Of a DNA stretch of 64,000 bases, positions 11,044 through 21,829 are shown piece by piece. Position 1 is the stretch's first letter. Each line of letters opens with the position of its first letter. This stretch comes from Dastarcus helophoroides (taxonomy: Eukaryota; Arthropoda; Insecta; Coleoptera; Bothrideridae): the NCBI GenBank assembly GCA_028583605.1, contig CM053329.1:1116001-1180000 (forward strand), given 5' to 3'. The translations under genes and the position numbers were made by a program. The notes beneath the pieces were generated by a model. The model was not told the DNA's origin. It searched no databases and saw only the letters and a list, made by a program, of their open reading frames with translations.

Positions 11044-12732
11044 TTATATTGCAAGGACATCTATACTATTAGTTATGTGAGAAACGACATTCGCACAGAT
11101 GGAAGCGCATTTTTCGGTGGGAGTCACAATTTGGAAGTGTACTACCGGACTATCCACTTCTTGGAGACTTTCTGCTCCAAAAGTATAGATACACAGACAA
11201 GTTTCTTTAATAATTGGTAAATCTAATTCTTTCGCCACTCGCTTTGTAATGTAGCTTCTTTGATTTCCGCAATCCAATAAAACACGACCGTTCAACTCTT
11301 TGGGATTGGGTCTCACTTGTTGAATCTTTACAAACGCAGTTTGCAAGGGGATATCTTCTTTGCTTATACTTGTGCAGAAGGTTTTTGTTTTGGTGGAATT
11401 GATTGTCTTAACCTTAGGACATAAGGCTCTGTTATGGTTGCCAAATTTACCACAATGGTAACATTTACTCTTGAATTTACAGTCTGTCGCTTTGTGACCT
11501 TCACTTAAACAGATGAAACAACGATTTCTTAGTGCCAATTTTCTATCTTGAATGGTTTTGACGCTTAAGCATTCGTCGTTAAAATGGTTCTTATCACAAA
11601 ATATACAGCTTACTCTTTGTTTTTTTCTTTCATGGTGATTGATCGGATTTTCATGGTTAAAATGTCGTTTTCTTTGATTGTAGAAATTTAATTTTTTAGA
11701 TTTGTCATATTGAAAATTCTTATTATTCGGTGAAAATGTCCTTTTTGATGAAAAGGTGCGATTATCTTTCTTTCTTTCAGATTTAGCGTGAAATCCTTCC
11801 AAGGTAAAATGGTCATTTTCTGGTTTGGCGGAAGATCCCTGTAATTCTTGTGAGTCTCTTTTGATTCTGTTTGATGATTCTCTGGCAGACACAATATGTT
11901 CTAAATGTTTTCTAATCTCTTCAGTAGACTCTTCTTTCGATTTCATCTTTATACGAAGTTCATAAATTAAATCTTCGGGAAATTTTTCCATAATCATAAC
12001 CCTTAAATGATTATGATTAACATTTTCTCCCAAAGACTTTAATACTCGAAGATGTCGTTCCAGGTCATTTAATACACTGCGGCAATGTTGGACTGATTTT
12101 CCAGCAATTTTTATGCGATAAAGAGCTACGTAATGCGCATCTATTATGGCGCTAGGTTTTCCACATCTTTCTTTTAAGGTGTCAACCGCAATTTGATAGT
12201 TTTTATTCGTCGTGTTCAATCCCTCAACAGTCTGCTTAGCTTCTCCCTCTAGTACCGATCAAAGATACAATAATTTGTCTACGTCACTGATGTTTCGATT
12301 ATCTACATTAGAAGAGAATTGGTCTCAAAATTCGTACCATTTTAAAATATCACCATCAAATTTTGCCAATTCCATTCGTGATAACTGACTTGCCACATTA
12401 ATGTGTTCCCTAACGGGCCTCTCCGGTACATTATGTGAATCATTTTGTTGAATCTTGACTTCCAACTCTGCTATGAGATCGGATGCTTCCAACTGAAGAA
12501 GTGTATATTTAGAAACTTCATCTTCAAGGGGGTTTTCAAGAAGTTCAAAATATCGAAACATTTCTTGTTTAAATGTTTTATTAAATGAAATTAGTTTTGT
12601 CTTTATAATTTGAGCTTCTTCAATTGGTATTTGATTTTCAGTTAAATTTAACAATGCTCCCTTCGCAGAATTTATTTGTAATTCAACAGAGTTTTGAATT
12701 AATGTCAATCGTGTGCGTACTGCACCCTCCAT
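11044..12732 (-). pseudogene. BEL/Pao gag and start of protease, two in-frame stops
   Basis: The ATG at 12732-12730 begins a gag-type protein with a coiled-coil-like N terminus and a conserved LAKFDGDILKWYEF segment. The same frame continues to 11044 apart from TGA codons at 12327-12325 and 12261-12259, both where an arginine codon would fit. The C-terminal part carries three zinc knuckles in series (CIFCDKNHFNDEC, CFICLSEGHKATDC, CYHCGKFGNHNRALC), which would bind retroelement RNA. They are followed by an aspartic protease start, VLLDCGNQRSYI, where the D-x-G motif is DCG. The frame ends at TAA 11046-11044, whereas BEL elements usually continue as one polyprotein, so a frameshift lies near 11045. 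Confidence 0.9.
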
Positions 12733-13331
12733 GGTTCAACATACGTGTAGATTTGACTGATTTGTAATAGTAATTGTAAATGTTTTAGATTTTGCCTCAT
12801 TGCATCTCTTTCATTTTGTTTTAATACTGATATGCTGAAAAATTTTCTTATTCGGACAAGACCTGAAATATCTGGTCCAGTTTAAAATGTTTGTTATATA
12901 TTTTCAAATGTTCTACTTAAAATGATAAAAGTACACCTAACAAATGGAACAAATGAAAAACCTTGAATAATATCGCCCTATTCGTTAGAAAACCCAGAAA
13001 GCCCTATATCGTTCAATCTGTAGTTCACTCTGTAATAACTGATCACCAGAAATTATTTTTACTTTTGGATAAATATTGTTTTATAATGGGAAGTAATTTT
13101 TTCGTTCCATGTTTTTGCATGAAAGGGTTTTTTTTTTTTTACTAACATGTTCATTCTCTTGATTATATTAGCGAAACAAGTTACTGAGTAAGGAACGGAT
13201 TTCCTGAAGTAAATTGCGCTGAAATTGATTTTCAAAACTCCCGCACTTCGATATTTACATATCAGTTCTGTCAAATGTCACTAATGTCAGCATTCTACCC
13301 AGATGCTTTAATTCAAGCCAGGATATTCTGT
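12733..13331 (-). other. BEL leader between PBS and gag
   Basis: About 600 bp of AT-rich sequence separates the primer-binding site from the first gag ATG at 12732. It contains a homopolymer T run near 13128-13140 on the plus strand. The short frames here have no recognisable domain and are taken as untranslated leader. Confidence 0.6.
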
Positions 13332-13350
13332 GATCCCAGCTCCTCCACCA
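13332..13350 (-). promoter_or_regulatory. Primer-binding site
   Basis: Immediately inside the 5' LTR the minus strand reads TGGTGGAGGAGCTGGGATC. It starts with TGG, the complement of a tRNA CCA end, and continues as the complement of a plausible acceptor stem and T-arm. I do not assign the tRNA. Confidence 0.85.
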
Positions 13351-14355
13351 TGTCGCGAATATTGTAGGTTACAGATACAATATGCGAAATGGATTGCCTT
13401 GGATTCACCTAATTATTAACAAACTGAAACTGTACATATATTATATAAATAAGTTCGTAACAGAAAATAGTGTGAACACTCTCTTGTATCATGGGTAAAG
13501 TAAATTTCTACTGTTATCATTATTATTAGGGTGAAAACCCTCTAAAGTTGATTTAATATAAACACTTTCTGATGCTGGTCATAAGGGAAACACCCTCTAA
13601 AGCTGATCATGCCATAAAGGTCCTCTGATTCTAATTATAGGGTTAACACTGGTCATAAGGGAAACACCCCCTAAAGTTGATCATGCCATAAGTGTACTAT
13701 GTTACTGGTTATAGGGTTAACGCCCTCTAAAGCTGATTTTACGGCAAGCATTCTCTGATGCTACTCTACAGATGATTATGCTACAGTATCCTCTGATACT
13801 ACTTATAGGGTTAACACCCTCTAAAGTTGATTCTGAGGTAAATACCTCCTGGAGCTAATTAAAGGGTAAACACTCTCTCACAATTACATCTAAAGTACTT
13901 TCTTTCTCTTATATCTCTACACAAACACCTTTTACCCTTAAAACTGGGTAAACACCCTCATTAGTGGCCTCCAACCTCCCCTTACAGCCACCCCTGACCG
14001 CACAGCTATTCTCGTCTCATTATCTTTATTTTACTAATTTTCATCAACCCTTACACTCTCTGATAATTACAAGCTTAGACATATCAAAAACTTACCAACA
14101 ATACTTCCTTAATAAGGCCACTGTCCAAAAAGACCACACCCTTTATCTACACACATGCACATCTAATACTTACGCAGTAATTCCCTTTTTCTTTGTTCTC
14201 TAGGGACTTTTTATTTCCTCTTCATTTATTTGCTCCGGGTATTCCTCTACCTTAGAAGCAGACTTTCTCTATGCTCCACCTGCAGTGTTGCCAACAGAAG
14301 ATTATTCAAATTCAAATAATCGGAATATTCATGGGATTCGCGACTATTCGCGACA
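13351..14355 (-). repeat. BEL/Pao 5' LTR
   Basis: 1005 bp, near-identical to the repeat at 6290-7294. On the minus strand it is the upstream LTR and should hold the promoter. I did not identify a TATA box with confidence. The degenerate tandem units lie at about 13526-13876. Confidence 0.95.
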
Positions 14356-14360
14356 CAAGG
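14356..14360. other. Target-site duplication CAAGG (right)
   Basis: Matches 6285-6289 exactly and marks the right boundary of the BEL/Pao insertion. Confidence 0.9.
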
Positions 14361-14405
14361 GACGTTCTTCAGTTTGTCAACAAGGTTGAATGGCTGAATG
14401 AATGA
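14361..14405 (+). pseudogene. Non-LTR Pol C-terminus, 3' part (after BEL insertion)
   Basis: Directly after the second copy of the target duplication, the frame of the interrupted non-LTR ORF resumes with DVLQFVNKVEWLNE and ends at TGA 14403-14405, a plausible natural C terminus for this family. The continuity of frame across an 8-kb insertion confirms the BEL element boundaries. Sequence up to about 14510 is probably the 3' UTR of the same element. Confidence 0.8.
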
Positions 14406-14410
14406 CCAAG

Positions 14411-15775
14411 AACACCTCAATCATGTAGATAGCACAATGGGCCCGAAAAGGGTGGCCTAAGCGCTGGCCTAATTTCTAGGCAACCTACCTCAAATCCAGT
14501 ATCCAGAAAAATCGAGATACCGTTATGTTAAACATGTTTTTTATTTCACCAATTTCAATATCACTTAGATTGAACCTATTTAAAACTGGATGATTTAAAA
14601 TTTCTATCATTACTGTTCAAGGAATAGTTGTTTTTTTACGAAATGAATTCCTTGAATATTGGCAATTTGGAATGGTGAACGAGCTGCCAATTTCCCTTTG
14701 CAGTGTGGTCGAATTTTTGCACAATTATATACGAATGATTAAGAAGCTTTTAAATCCATAATGCGGCTATTTTGTTATTAAGTACGTCAATACGTGTCTC
14801 AATTCTTAGAACACCAGAAACATGTGCTTGTACAGGTGATCACATGTTGCGAAGCAGTTCTATTGCTGTTGGGTAATTGTTGTGGATAACATGATTCGAT
14901 TATGCATTATGCACTAACTTTCGGGGAAAAGGCGGGGCTGCGACGATGGATAGTCCAGTAATTGGAGAATGTAAAAGAGTAGCGTCCAAATTACGGCCGG
15001 AAAGCACCTAGCAGATTTGCGCTAATTAAATTTATCGCTATGGACCATTACATCGCTTAAAAGGTATCTGCTGTGCCAGCGTTATTTGCCCAGACACTGA
15101 AAAAAACATAAAGACATGGCAGCTAATGAAATAATTTCCCACAGAGATCGCTATAGACTAATAGATCTTTAAAATTGTAAGAACATATTTGAACAAAGAA
15201 GAACTTCAAAACATTGGAATAATATTTTGTGTTATATATCTCATTTTTTTCAACAACTATTAATTTTATATACAGTGTCTCAAACAGGGCCGTGTCGTGC
15301 TAAGATGCAAAGAGGCAACCGCATCGGGCGACACCTTAAAGAGCTAAATCAACATTAAATTTGAGCTATTCAATAATTAAAAATTTAGACATCGCTTTCC
15401 CATATCGGTCTATGTCAAGGGTGGGCAAATGTGACTCTGAGCGCTGCATGGCGCTCTTCGTTGAGTTGAGCGCTGATCTCGTTGAAACTTTTTTTTATTA
15501 CCCTTGATTATCAGATATTCATGAAAAAGAAAAAAAAAACTAAAAAAAGTTTAATAGTTTTTTCATAAATGGCGAGTTTTTTTTCGAAATTTTCATTTTT
15601 TTTCTCCAAATTCTACGTATAATTTTTATCATTTTCGAGACTAACCTAGAAATTTCAAAAAAGGATCGAAATCTAAAAAATTTCTCTAAAATGGTTGAGA
15701 TCAAAGACGGACCATATTATTAGAAATTTAGAGCAAAAGTCGAGATCCTGAAAATAGGGTATAATTTTCAAAATA
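14411..15775. other. No gene recognised
   Basis: After the short 3' UTR-like tail of the interrupted non-LTR element (to about 14510) I see AT-rich DNA without a supportable reading frame. From about 15490 it becomes the degenerate AAATTTTGA/TCAAAATTT-type repeat common in this window. Confidence 0.4.
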
Positions 15776-16061
15776 AGTACTACCACCTATTGGTCCATAT
15801 TTGGTTTCCAAACTTCGAATCTAATAAATGTTCAAACCTATTGGTCTGTGCATTATAGAATCCTTGTCTTCTGGGAACTCTCCTAGAGAGCAACCGCTTC
15901 GCTAGGTGGCAGTGCTTCAACTGTTGGTAGTTCAGCTACCTATGATTCACTATACCCGCCTGGAGGGCTGCATGAATTTGTAGTCTAGGTTGCATTCTTC
16001 TTGCATACGACATTGTTGGCAATGGCCATAGTTTCTCTATGGACCAATAGGTGGTAGTACT
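15776..16061. repeat. Segment bounded by 24-bp perfect inverted repeats
   Basis: AGTACTACCACCTATTGGTC begins the left copy (15776-15799) and its exact reverse complement ends the right copy (16038-16061). The enclosed DNA is copy 1 of the 210-bp repeat plus about 30 bp. It resembles a MITE, but no target duplication is obvious, so an inverted template-switch product is also possible. Confidence 0.65.
15798..16007 (+). repeat. 210-bp direct repeat, copy 1
   Basis: Identical by eye to 16175-16384. It starts TATTTGGTTTCC and ends TTCTTGCATA. Its left edge coincides, within two bases, with the predicted hammerhead cleavage site in copy 2. The upstream ribozyme half is absent here. Confidence 0.9.
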
Positions 16062-16110
16062 AAAGAGTCACTCGCTTGACGCCTGTGAATGTTTTAGTAC
16101 CTACTTGTCG

Positions 16111-16210
16111 GAACATTTATTAGCATTCGAGTTGGATATACCAAACTGACGAGATCTAACAAGATCGAAACCGGTATTTGGTTTCCAAACTTCGAATCTA
16201 ATAAATGTTC
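16111..16210 (+). ncRNA. Hammerhead ribozyme (type I), Penelope-type
   Basis: All core elements are present in order. CTGACGA is at 16146-16152. Helix II is GATCT/AGATC with loop AACA (16153-16166). GAAA follows at 16167-16170. A short palindromic helix III ACCGGT (16170-16175) is followed by A at 16176 as the cleavage-site base (GUA triplet). Helix I closes with ACCAAA (16140-16145) pairing TTTGGT (16177-16182) and extends, with small bulges, to GAACATTTATTAG (16111) pairing CTAATAAATGTTC (ending 16210). Such ribozymes with minimal helix III occur in the pseudo-LTRs of Penelope-like elements and may act as dimers because helix III is self-complementary. Activity is inferred, not shown. Confidence 0.8.
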
Positions 16211-16384
16211 AAACCTATTGGTCTGTGCATTATAGAATCCTTGTCTTCTGGGAACTCTCCTAGAGAGCAACCGCTTCGCTAGGTGGCAGTGCTTCAACTG
16301 TTGGTAGTTCAGCTACCTATGATTCACTATACCCGCCTGGAGGGCTGCATGAATTTGTAGTCTAGGTTGCATTCTTCTTGCATA
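16175..16384 (+). repeat. 210-bp direct repeat, copy 2
   Basis: Second copy, 377 bp downstream of the first. Unlike copy 1 it is preceded by the hammerhead core and the 5' strand of its helix I. The minus-strand 67-codon frame across it is not considered coding. Confidence 0.9.
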
Positions 16385-17345
16385 AAACTGTCGAGAATTT
16401 AAAAAAATGGTTGGAATTGTGAAAAAGAACAAAATTTTTTAAGTCAACATTTTGAGGAAATAAAAAATTTTCAAAAATTTACCAAGAAAAAAATTTTATA
16501 ATTTGTAAAGAAATATGACCTTTTAAACAAAAAATCGAAATTTTGAGCAAAAAATTTAAAAGTTCAAAAAAAATTAAATTTTGAAAGATTCAAAATTTTA
16601 AATATTAAAAAATTCCACAAAAATAAAATATTTTAATAAGGTCAAAAGCTTCTAAAAAAGTAAAATTTTTCAAAAATCAAAATCCTCAGGTAAAGCAAAA
16701 ACTGAAAGAATAAATCAAATTTTTGAATATCGTTCAAAATTTTTAAATAAAGTGGAAATTACTAAAAAAGGTCATAAAATTCTTAAAGTTGAGATTTCAC
16801 GATAAAATCAAAAATCTTAGAACAGACAAAATTATTCTAAAAAGTAAACTAGGAAAATAAGCATTTTGAACAAAATTTTAAATGTTCAAAAAAACTCAAA
16901 TCCCAACAAAGATCAAAGTTTGGAAATATTTGAACCTTATATTCGAACTTCAAAAAATAAAAACTGAAATTGAAAAAAAAAGGTAAACATCTTTATTAAT
17001 TTTTTTAAAAGAAAAATTTTTTGAAAAGTCAAAATTTTGAAAAAAGTAGAAACAGATTTAGGGTAGAAGTTTTCAAAAGGTAGGCACAAAAAATAGAAGT
17101 AAAAATTTTCAATAAAATCAAGATTTACAAAAGGTGGGTTTTTCAAAAATTTAAATGTTCTTTAATTGAAATTGAAGATAATGTTTTTTTAAATAATCAA
17201 AATTTGGGAAAAAGTCATATTTAAAAAAGCGGAAATTTTGAAAAACTGAAACTAAAATTTGAAATTCCCAATAGTCCTCAGTTAAAAAAAAAATAAAATT
17301 TCATAAACGTCGGATAAAAAGTCGAAATATTCAAAAGGGCACAGT
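16385..17345. repeat. AT-rich degenerate repeat block
   Basis: About 1 kb built from irregular runs like AAATTTTGAAAAAAGTC and TCAAAATTTTT with no fixed period. The same texture recurs at 15490-15790, 19920-21250, 30230-30660, 31850-32060, 37380-37940, 46200-46990 and 49020-50050. No gene is supported. Confidence 0.6.
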
Positions 17346-17369
17346 TCTTCCTAAAGTTGGCACCTCGAT

Positions 17370-18350
17370 GCTTGAAGTTGTTTTCAGACAACGCACAATC
17401 AAGAAGATTCTCCTTGGGCTCGACCCTCGAAAGCTTCTAACCTTCAGTGTATTCCCGCTATTGTTCTTAAGAAGTGCGCCCCAGAGCTGCCTTCTATCCT
17501 AAGCAAATTGTTTACATTCTCTTACAACAAAGGTGTATTCTCTAACATCTGGAAATCTGCTAGAGTGCAACCTGTCCCTAAAAGGGGAAAAAGGAATCTG
17601 ACTAACAACTATCGCCCTATATCTTTGTTACCCGTTATATCTAAAGTCACGGAAAAGGTTGTCAACATCGAGATTCTCAAATATCTGAAGGAAAATAGAA
17701 TCATCTCCGACAGGCAATACGGTTTTAGACAACAACGTTCCACCGTCGATCTACTGGCATATGTTACTCATATCTGTAACTCAGCTATGGAAAAACATAG
17801 TGAGGCTAGGATTGTGACATTGGATATCTAAAAGGCTTTCGACAGAGTCTGGCACTGATCTCTTCCCGCCAAATTAACATCTTAGGGTCTTCCTCCTGGA
17901 CTCTGACAATTGATATCCAATTTTCTCGCTGACAGATCTCTTCAGGTCGTCGTCGATAGCATCTCATCCAAAACATTTGTGATTAACGCAGGGGTGCCTC
18001 AGGGGTCTGTTCTGTCTCCCACTCTATTTCTGTTACACATTAACGATCTCTTAGCTTTAACTTTCACAGCTGCGCAGGTGATAGTAACCTTGTGTCATCT
18101 TTTTTCTCCGACAAATAGCAAATTTCTGTGCGGTCCAGCTCGACACAGTGAGGACTTCTGTCTGCGGAGACTCTGTTTTATATAGAACTTCCAAGTTATG
18201 GAACCTGTTACCAAAAGGAATTTTTCCCAAAAATTATAACCTATCCTTGTTTAAGAAGACGGTTCATCGCCATCTATCCTTGTTTTCGCATCCTACTCGC
18301 AGTGCTTTGAAAGCATAATGGGGTTACCCTTTGCGAGTGGATTAAACTTA
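17370..18350 (+). mobile_element. Jockey-like non-LTR retrotransposon fragment (RT to 3' end)
   Basis: Plus-strand translation gives the RT domain. It starts before 17508 with PAIVLKKCAPELPSILSK, then VQPVPKRGKRNLTNNYRPIS, RQYGFRQQRSTVDLL and IVTLDI, followed by a stop and KAFDRVWH. After a further frameshift comes GVPQGSVLSPTLFLLHINDL (17990-18050). The region that should hold the FADD active site is deleted. The C-terminal tail follows directly (YRTSKLWNLLPKGIFPKNYN and SHPTRSALKA), then a short A-rich tail near 18350-18358. It is truncated at the 5' end and non-functional. Related copies lie at 39940-42440, 26640-26860 and 4164-4225. Confidence 0.85.
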
Positions 18351-18559
18351 AAAAAAAGGGAACAACGAAACATGCAACACTTATTGTTAAAGAAAACGCA
18401 TCAAAATATAACTTTATTGATAACTTTATCTGAGTTAATATAACTGTAATTTAAAATTGTTTCTTTGTAAGAACCTTTGTAAAAACCTAAGCAAAGCTAA
18501 TGTCTTAATGATATTAGCTCACCCGGACATGCATAAATGACAAGGAATATTAGTTTTAA

Positions 18560-19560
18560 TAATTGCAGCTAGTAATTTGTCGAGCTACCTTTACTCTTAT
18601 TGATTGTCTCTAGACATCGAAGCATAGAAGAGACCAATGTATTTGCAATATTCGTTAAAATATTATTGCATTCGCCCTGCAATATACCCTTGACCTGTTG
18701 CCGGTTAAAATTTGGCACTTCCTTATGCACCTATTTAATTAATCCCGCAAATGTTCTACTGAACTAAAATCTGCAGATTTCGAAAGTGATAATTTAAATG
18801 AGAGCAGTTATACAGAAACCATTGGCGAAAGATACTAGTGATTTGTTTGGGTTTCTTGTCCTGATTCACTAAAAACGTGGATTGCAACCCAAAACTTTAG
18901 GTATTTTGATACAAAAGGATTTTTAAAATCATGGTACACATATTGCCTTATAATTCATTTTATCAAATAAAAATTCTTTATTTCTGCAGCTGTCATGCGA
19001 TACTTCCTCAATCATGTTTCAGTGTGTCTCGAAGATATTTTAATTTCAGTTCTTCCAAGATTTCCTTCAATCCCTCACCAAACTATTCTATCCCCAAACA
19101 TTAAACTTACTTTTCTCTACCAATGAAGGGTACAACAAAGAAAGCGATTAGTCAATGTTTTTCCTAAATGAGTTACCTGTACTATCTGCTAGCCAACGGT
19201 GTAAAGTTTCATTTGATCTAGGATCACTTGCTAAAAATACACCATATTGGGAGTTATAATATATTTCGTTTTCCTTTAATAAAGAAATGATAGAGAACCT
19301 ACATTTTAAAACAAGTTACTTTAACTTATCACCTTCTTTGCTTATACCTATACTTCAAACATAACTAATTTCCAAAGGTGCAAAATTTTATAAAAACACT
19401 TTTTCGTAAACTTTAATCTTTGCTTTCTATGTTTTGATGAAGAAAACTTATTTTTGGACAATGCTTTGATGATAGCCATGTTTATGAAATACTGTACGCA
19501 TATTCTTTGAGTACGTGACTGCTTCTACATTTAGTTTAAATGCGCTCATCTGAATGCTCC
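18560..19560 (-). pseudogene. Tc1/mariner-like transposase remnant
   Basis: Minus-strand reading from about 19560 to 18560, through many stops, recalls a Tc1-type transposase. Near 19560-19440 AVTYSKNMRTVFHKHGYH resembles the second helix-turn-helix and its linker. Near 18780-18600 SADFSSVEHLRD resembles the SPDLNPIEHLWD block that holds the third catalytic acidic residue, followed by a C-terminal region. Catalytic residues cannot be placed reliably because of decay, and terminal repeats were not found. Confidence 0.5.
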
Positions 19561-19827
19561 TTAATTTGTTGTAATATCCATCGCTCATTGTGTACTAATT
19601 TTTCTAGGATTTACTATACTATACTGCTGTTGTTAATTTTTTAATCGGCCTTCCTTTTCGTATCTATAAATAAGATAATGTACTAGTGGTTCTTATTTCT
19701 ACAATTTTCTCTGTTCTTTTACCAGGTTTTCCACTTTCATGATATTTAATAACAAATTTTTACATGATGCCATTTTTGATTTTCCGTAAGTTTATCATTT
19801 ATGAACTGCTTGCCAATACATCCACAC

Positions 19828-21612
19828 TAGGGATGTAACGAATGATGTTGTTCCCAAATTCGCGGATGCGAATATTCTTTCCAACATTCGCGAATACGAA
19901 TGCTAATGTTGGCTTTTTTACTTGCACTTAAACAATATTGTGAAAAAAATCGAAATTTTCAAAATAAATCGAATTTGAAGAGAAAAACCCAGTTTCTAAG
20001 AATGCTTCTCTTACAACTGTTATTTCCATTTAAATTTTGTCATATTCTCGAAATTTACAGGAAATATTTGTCTCCAAGTTTCCTAGAAATACCATTCTTA
20101 AAATTGTTATGTTTTTAGCAAAATTTTAATCCAATTCTAAAAAATAAACGAATTTTGATGAAATATTGAATTTTGGATAAAAAGCTCAATTTTAAATAGA
20201 AAATTCTCGAAACATAAAACATTTGGTCGAAACTTCAAGAATAGAAAAAATTTTGAGAAAAAAGCCGAAATCCCTATGAAATATTTAAAAACTTTAGTAC
20301 AGTCCAATTTTGAGAGAAAAAAGTAAAAGTTTTGAGTTTATATCCAAAATTTTACTTTCCTAAAACACGACTTCATTGCCGTAATTCAGAAAATGACAAA
20401 TTATGATTAATCAAAAAACAGGTTTGAAATAATTTGGGAATTTTTAAAAAAACAATTTTCGATAAAAATCTGACATTTTGAAAAAAATTAAAAAATATCA
20501 AATTTTAAAGAAAAAGATCGTTTTCGAGGTAAAAACTCAAAGTTTCAATAGAAAGCAAAAATGGAAATACCAAGAAAAGTATCGACATTGTGAGAAAAAG
20601 ATCGACATTTTGAGAAAAAGTCAAATTTCGATGAGATTTCAAAAAAGCGGCGAATTTTGAGGAAAATTTTACGAAAAAATTCAATATTTCAAGAAGTCCG
20701 AATGAAAGACCAGCGTCCCCTACCCCCAGTGTGACGTCAAAAAATATCCGCTATTGAGATAATAGTCGAAATTTTGAGAAATAAAGTTTTTTGGAATTCT
20801 TCTCCTTTCGCAAAAATTCAACATTTTCAAAATATATTTTTCAAAATTTCCATGTAAGTATTATTTAAAATATTTTTACTTTTTTATCAAAAATTCCATC
20901 AAATTTTAAGAAAAAAGCAAAGTTTTATATAAAGTCGAAATTTGTAGAAAGACGAATTTAAAAAAATATGAAAATTTCAGGAAGCGTCAAATTTTGGGAA
21001 ATGACGAAATTTTGAAGAGAGAAAAACGACGAATTTTGAGATAAAAATTTGAAATTAAAAAGAAGTTATATTTGTATAAAAGAGCTTGAACTTTAGGATA
21101 AATTCGAAATTTCAAAACAAAAAAAGAAATTTTGCGAAAGAAGGCGGATTTTTATAACAGGGTAGGAATTTTGAGATATGTCGAAATTTCAAAGAAAGGA
21201 ACAAATGAAAATTTTTGGAAAAGGGTCCCGTAGTTGAGAATATAAATTTTTAGTTAGTTGTATGAACCAGGAGAGAGCAAACGCCCTAGTGCCTTATTCT
21301 AGGTAATAGGAAAGAAAATTAAAAAAAGAAGAGAAGGAAGAAAGAAAAAAGGGAATGAAAAAATACTTTTTATTAGGTGGGACTAGATAATTACCGTATT
21401 AATTGTTAAGTACGCTAGGCTCTTAGGTATCAATGGACCCCCAAACTCATGATATAGATACCTCAAAGGTCCATAAAACCAGTTTAAGAAATCCTGCCTT
21501 AGCAGTTGCATTGTTATCCCATAAATAATTTCCCGTTTTATTGCCAAATACATTTGCAATATATTCGCATAATTTCTTGCGAATGCGAATGCGAATATTC
21601 GTAACATCACTA
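19828..21612. mobile_element. Non-autonomous hAT-type element, 1785 bp
   Basis: The left end TAGGGATGTAACGAAT and the right end ATTCGTAACATCACTA are imperfect inverted repeats, with further subterminal ATTCGC words near both ends. They are flanked on each side by the 8-bp duplication ATCCACAC (19820-19827 and 21613-21620), the length produced by hAT transposases. The interior has no transposase and is mostly AT-rich degenerate repeat. Frames of 60-79 codons inside are composition artefacts. Confidence 0.88.
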
Positions 21613-21829
21613 ATCCACACACTTCATCAGAAGAGCGCTTTCAGTACCGTCCGACTTTCTGCTATAAGCTATTTAAGGGTAGTTAAAATGGTTTAGGGAC
21701 GCTCCAACTGGCAAAGTTCCTTCTTTTCTTATTGTTTCTCATTTGGAAAACAACTATTCTCTCTTGTTACCTTATTGTCTTTTGCATATTACACTATTGA
21801 CATTTCCAACCCTGACTTCGTAGAATTCT

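Larger units (their letters stand above)
6290..14355 (-). mobile_element. Full-length BEL/Pao LTR retrotransposon
   Basis: The element is 8066 bp, transcribed on the minus strand. Two 1005-bp direct repeats begin TGTCGCGAAT and end ATTCGCGACA, so they start TG and end CA as LTRs do. They are flanked by the duplication CAAGG. In transcription order it holds the 5' LTR (14355-13351), a primer-binding site, an untranslated leader, gag with zinc knuckles, protease, RT, RNase H, integrase with its C-terminal domain, a polypurine tract and the 3' LTR. The RT, RNase H and integrase motifs are those of BEL/Pao. I noticed only two differences between the LTRs (near 6330 and 6462), so the insertion should be young, but the coding region carries many stops, frameshifts and small deletions. 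Confidence 0.95.

Noticed and set aside
6290..14355. The two 1-kb repeats as independent MITEs
   Set aside because: Neither copy alone has matching flanks. The outer flanks CAAGG match each other, and PBS and PPT lie inside, so they are LTRs of one element.
16094..16297. 67-codon minus-strand frame
   Set aside because: It crosses the ribozyme and the 210-bp repeat; better explained as non-coding repeat.
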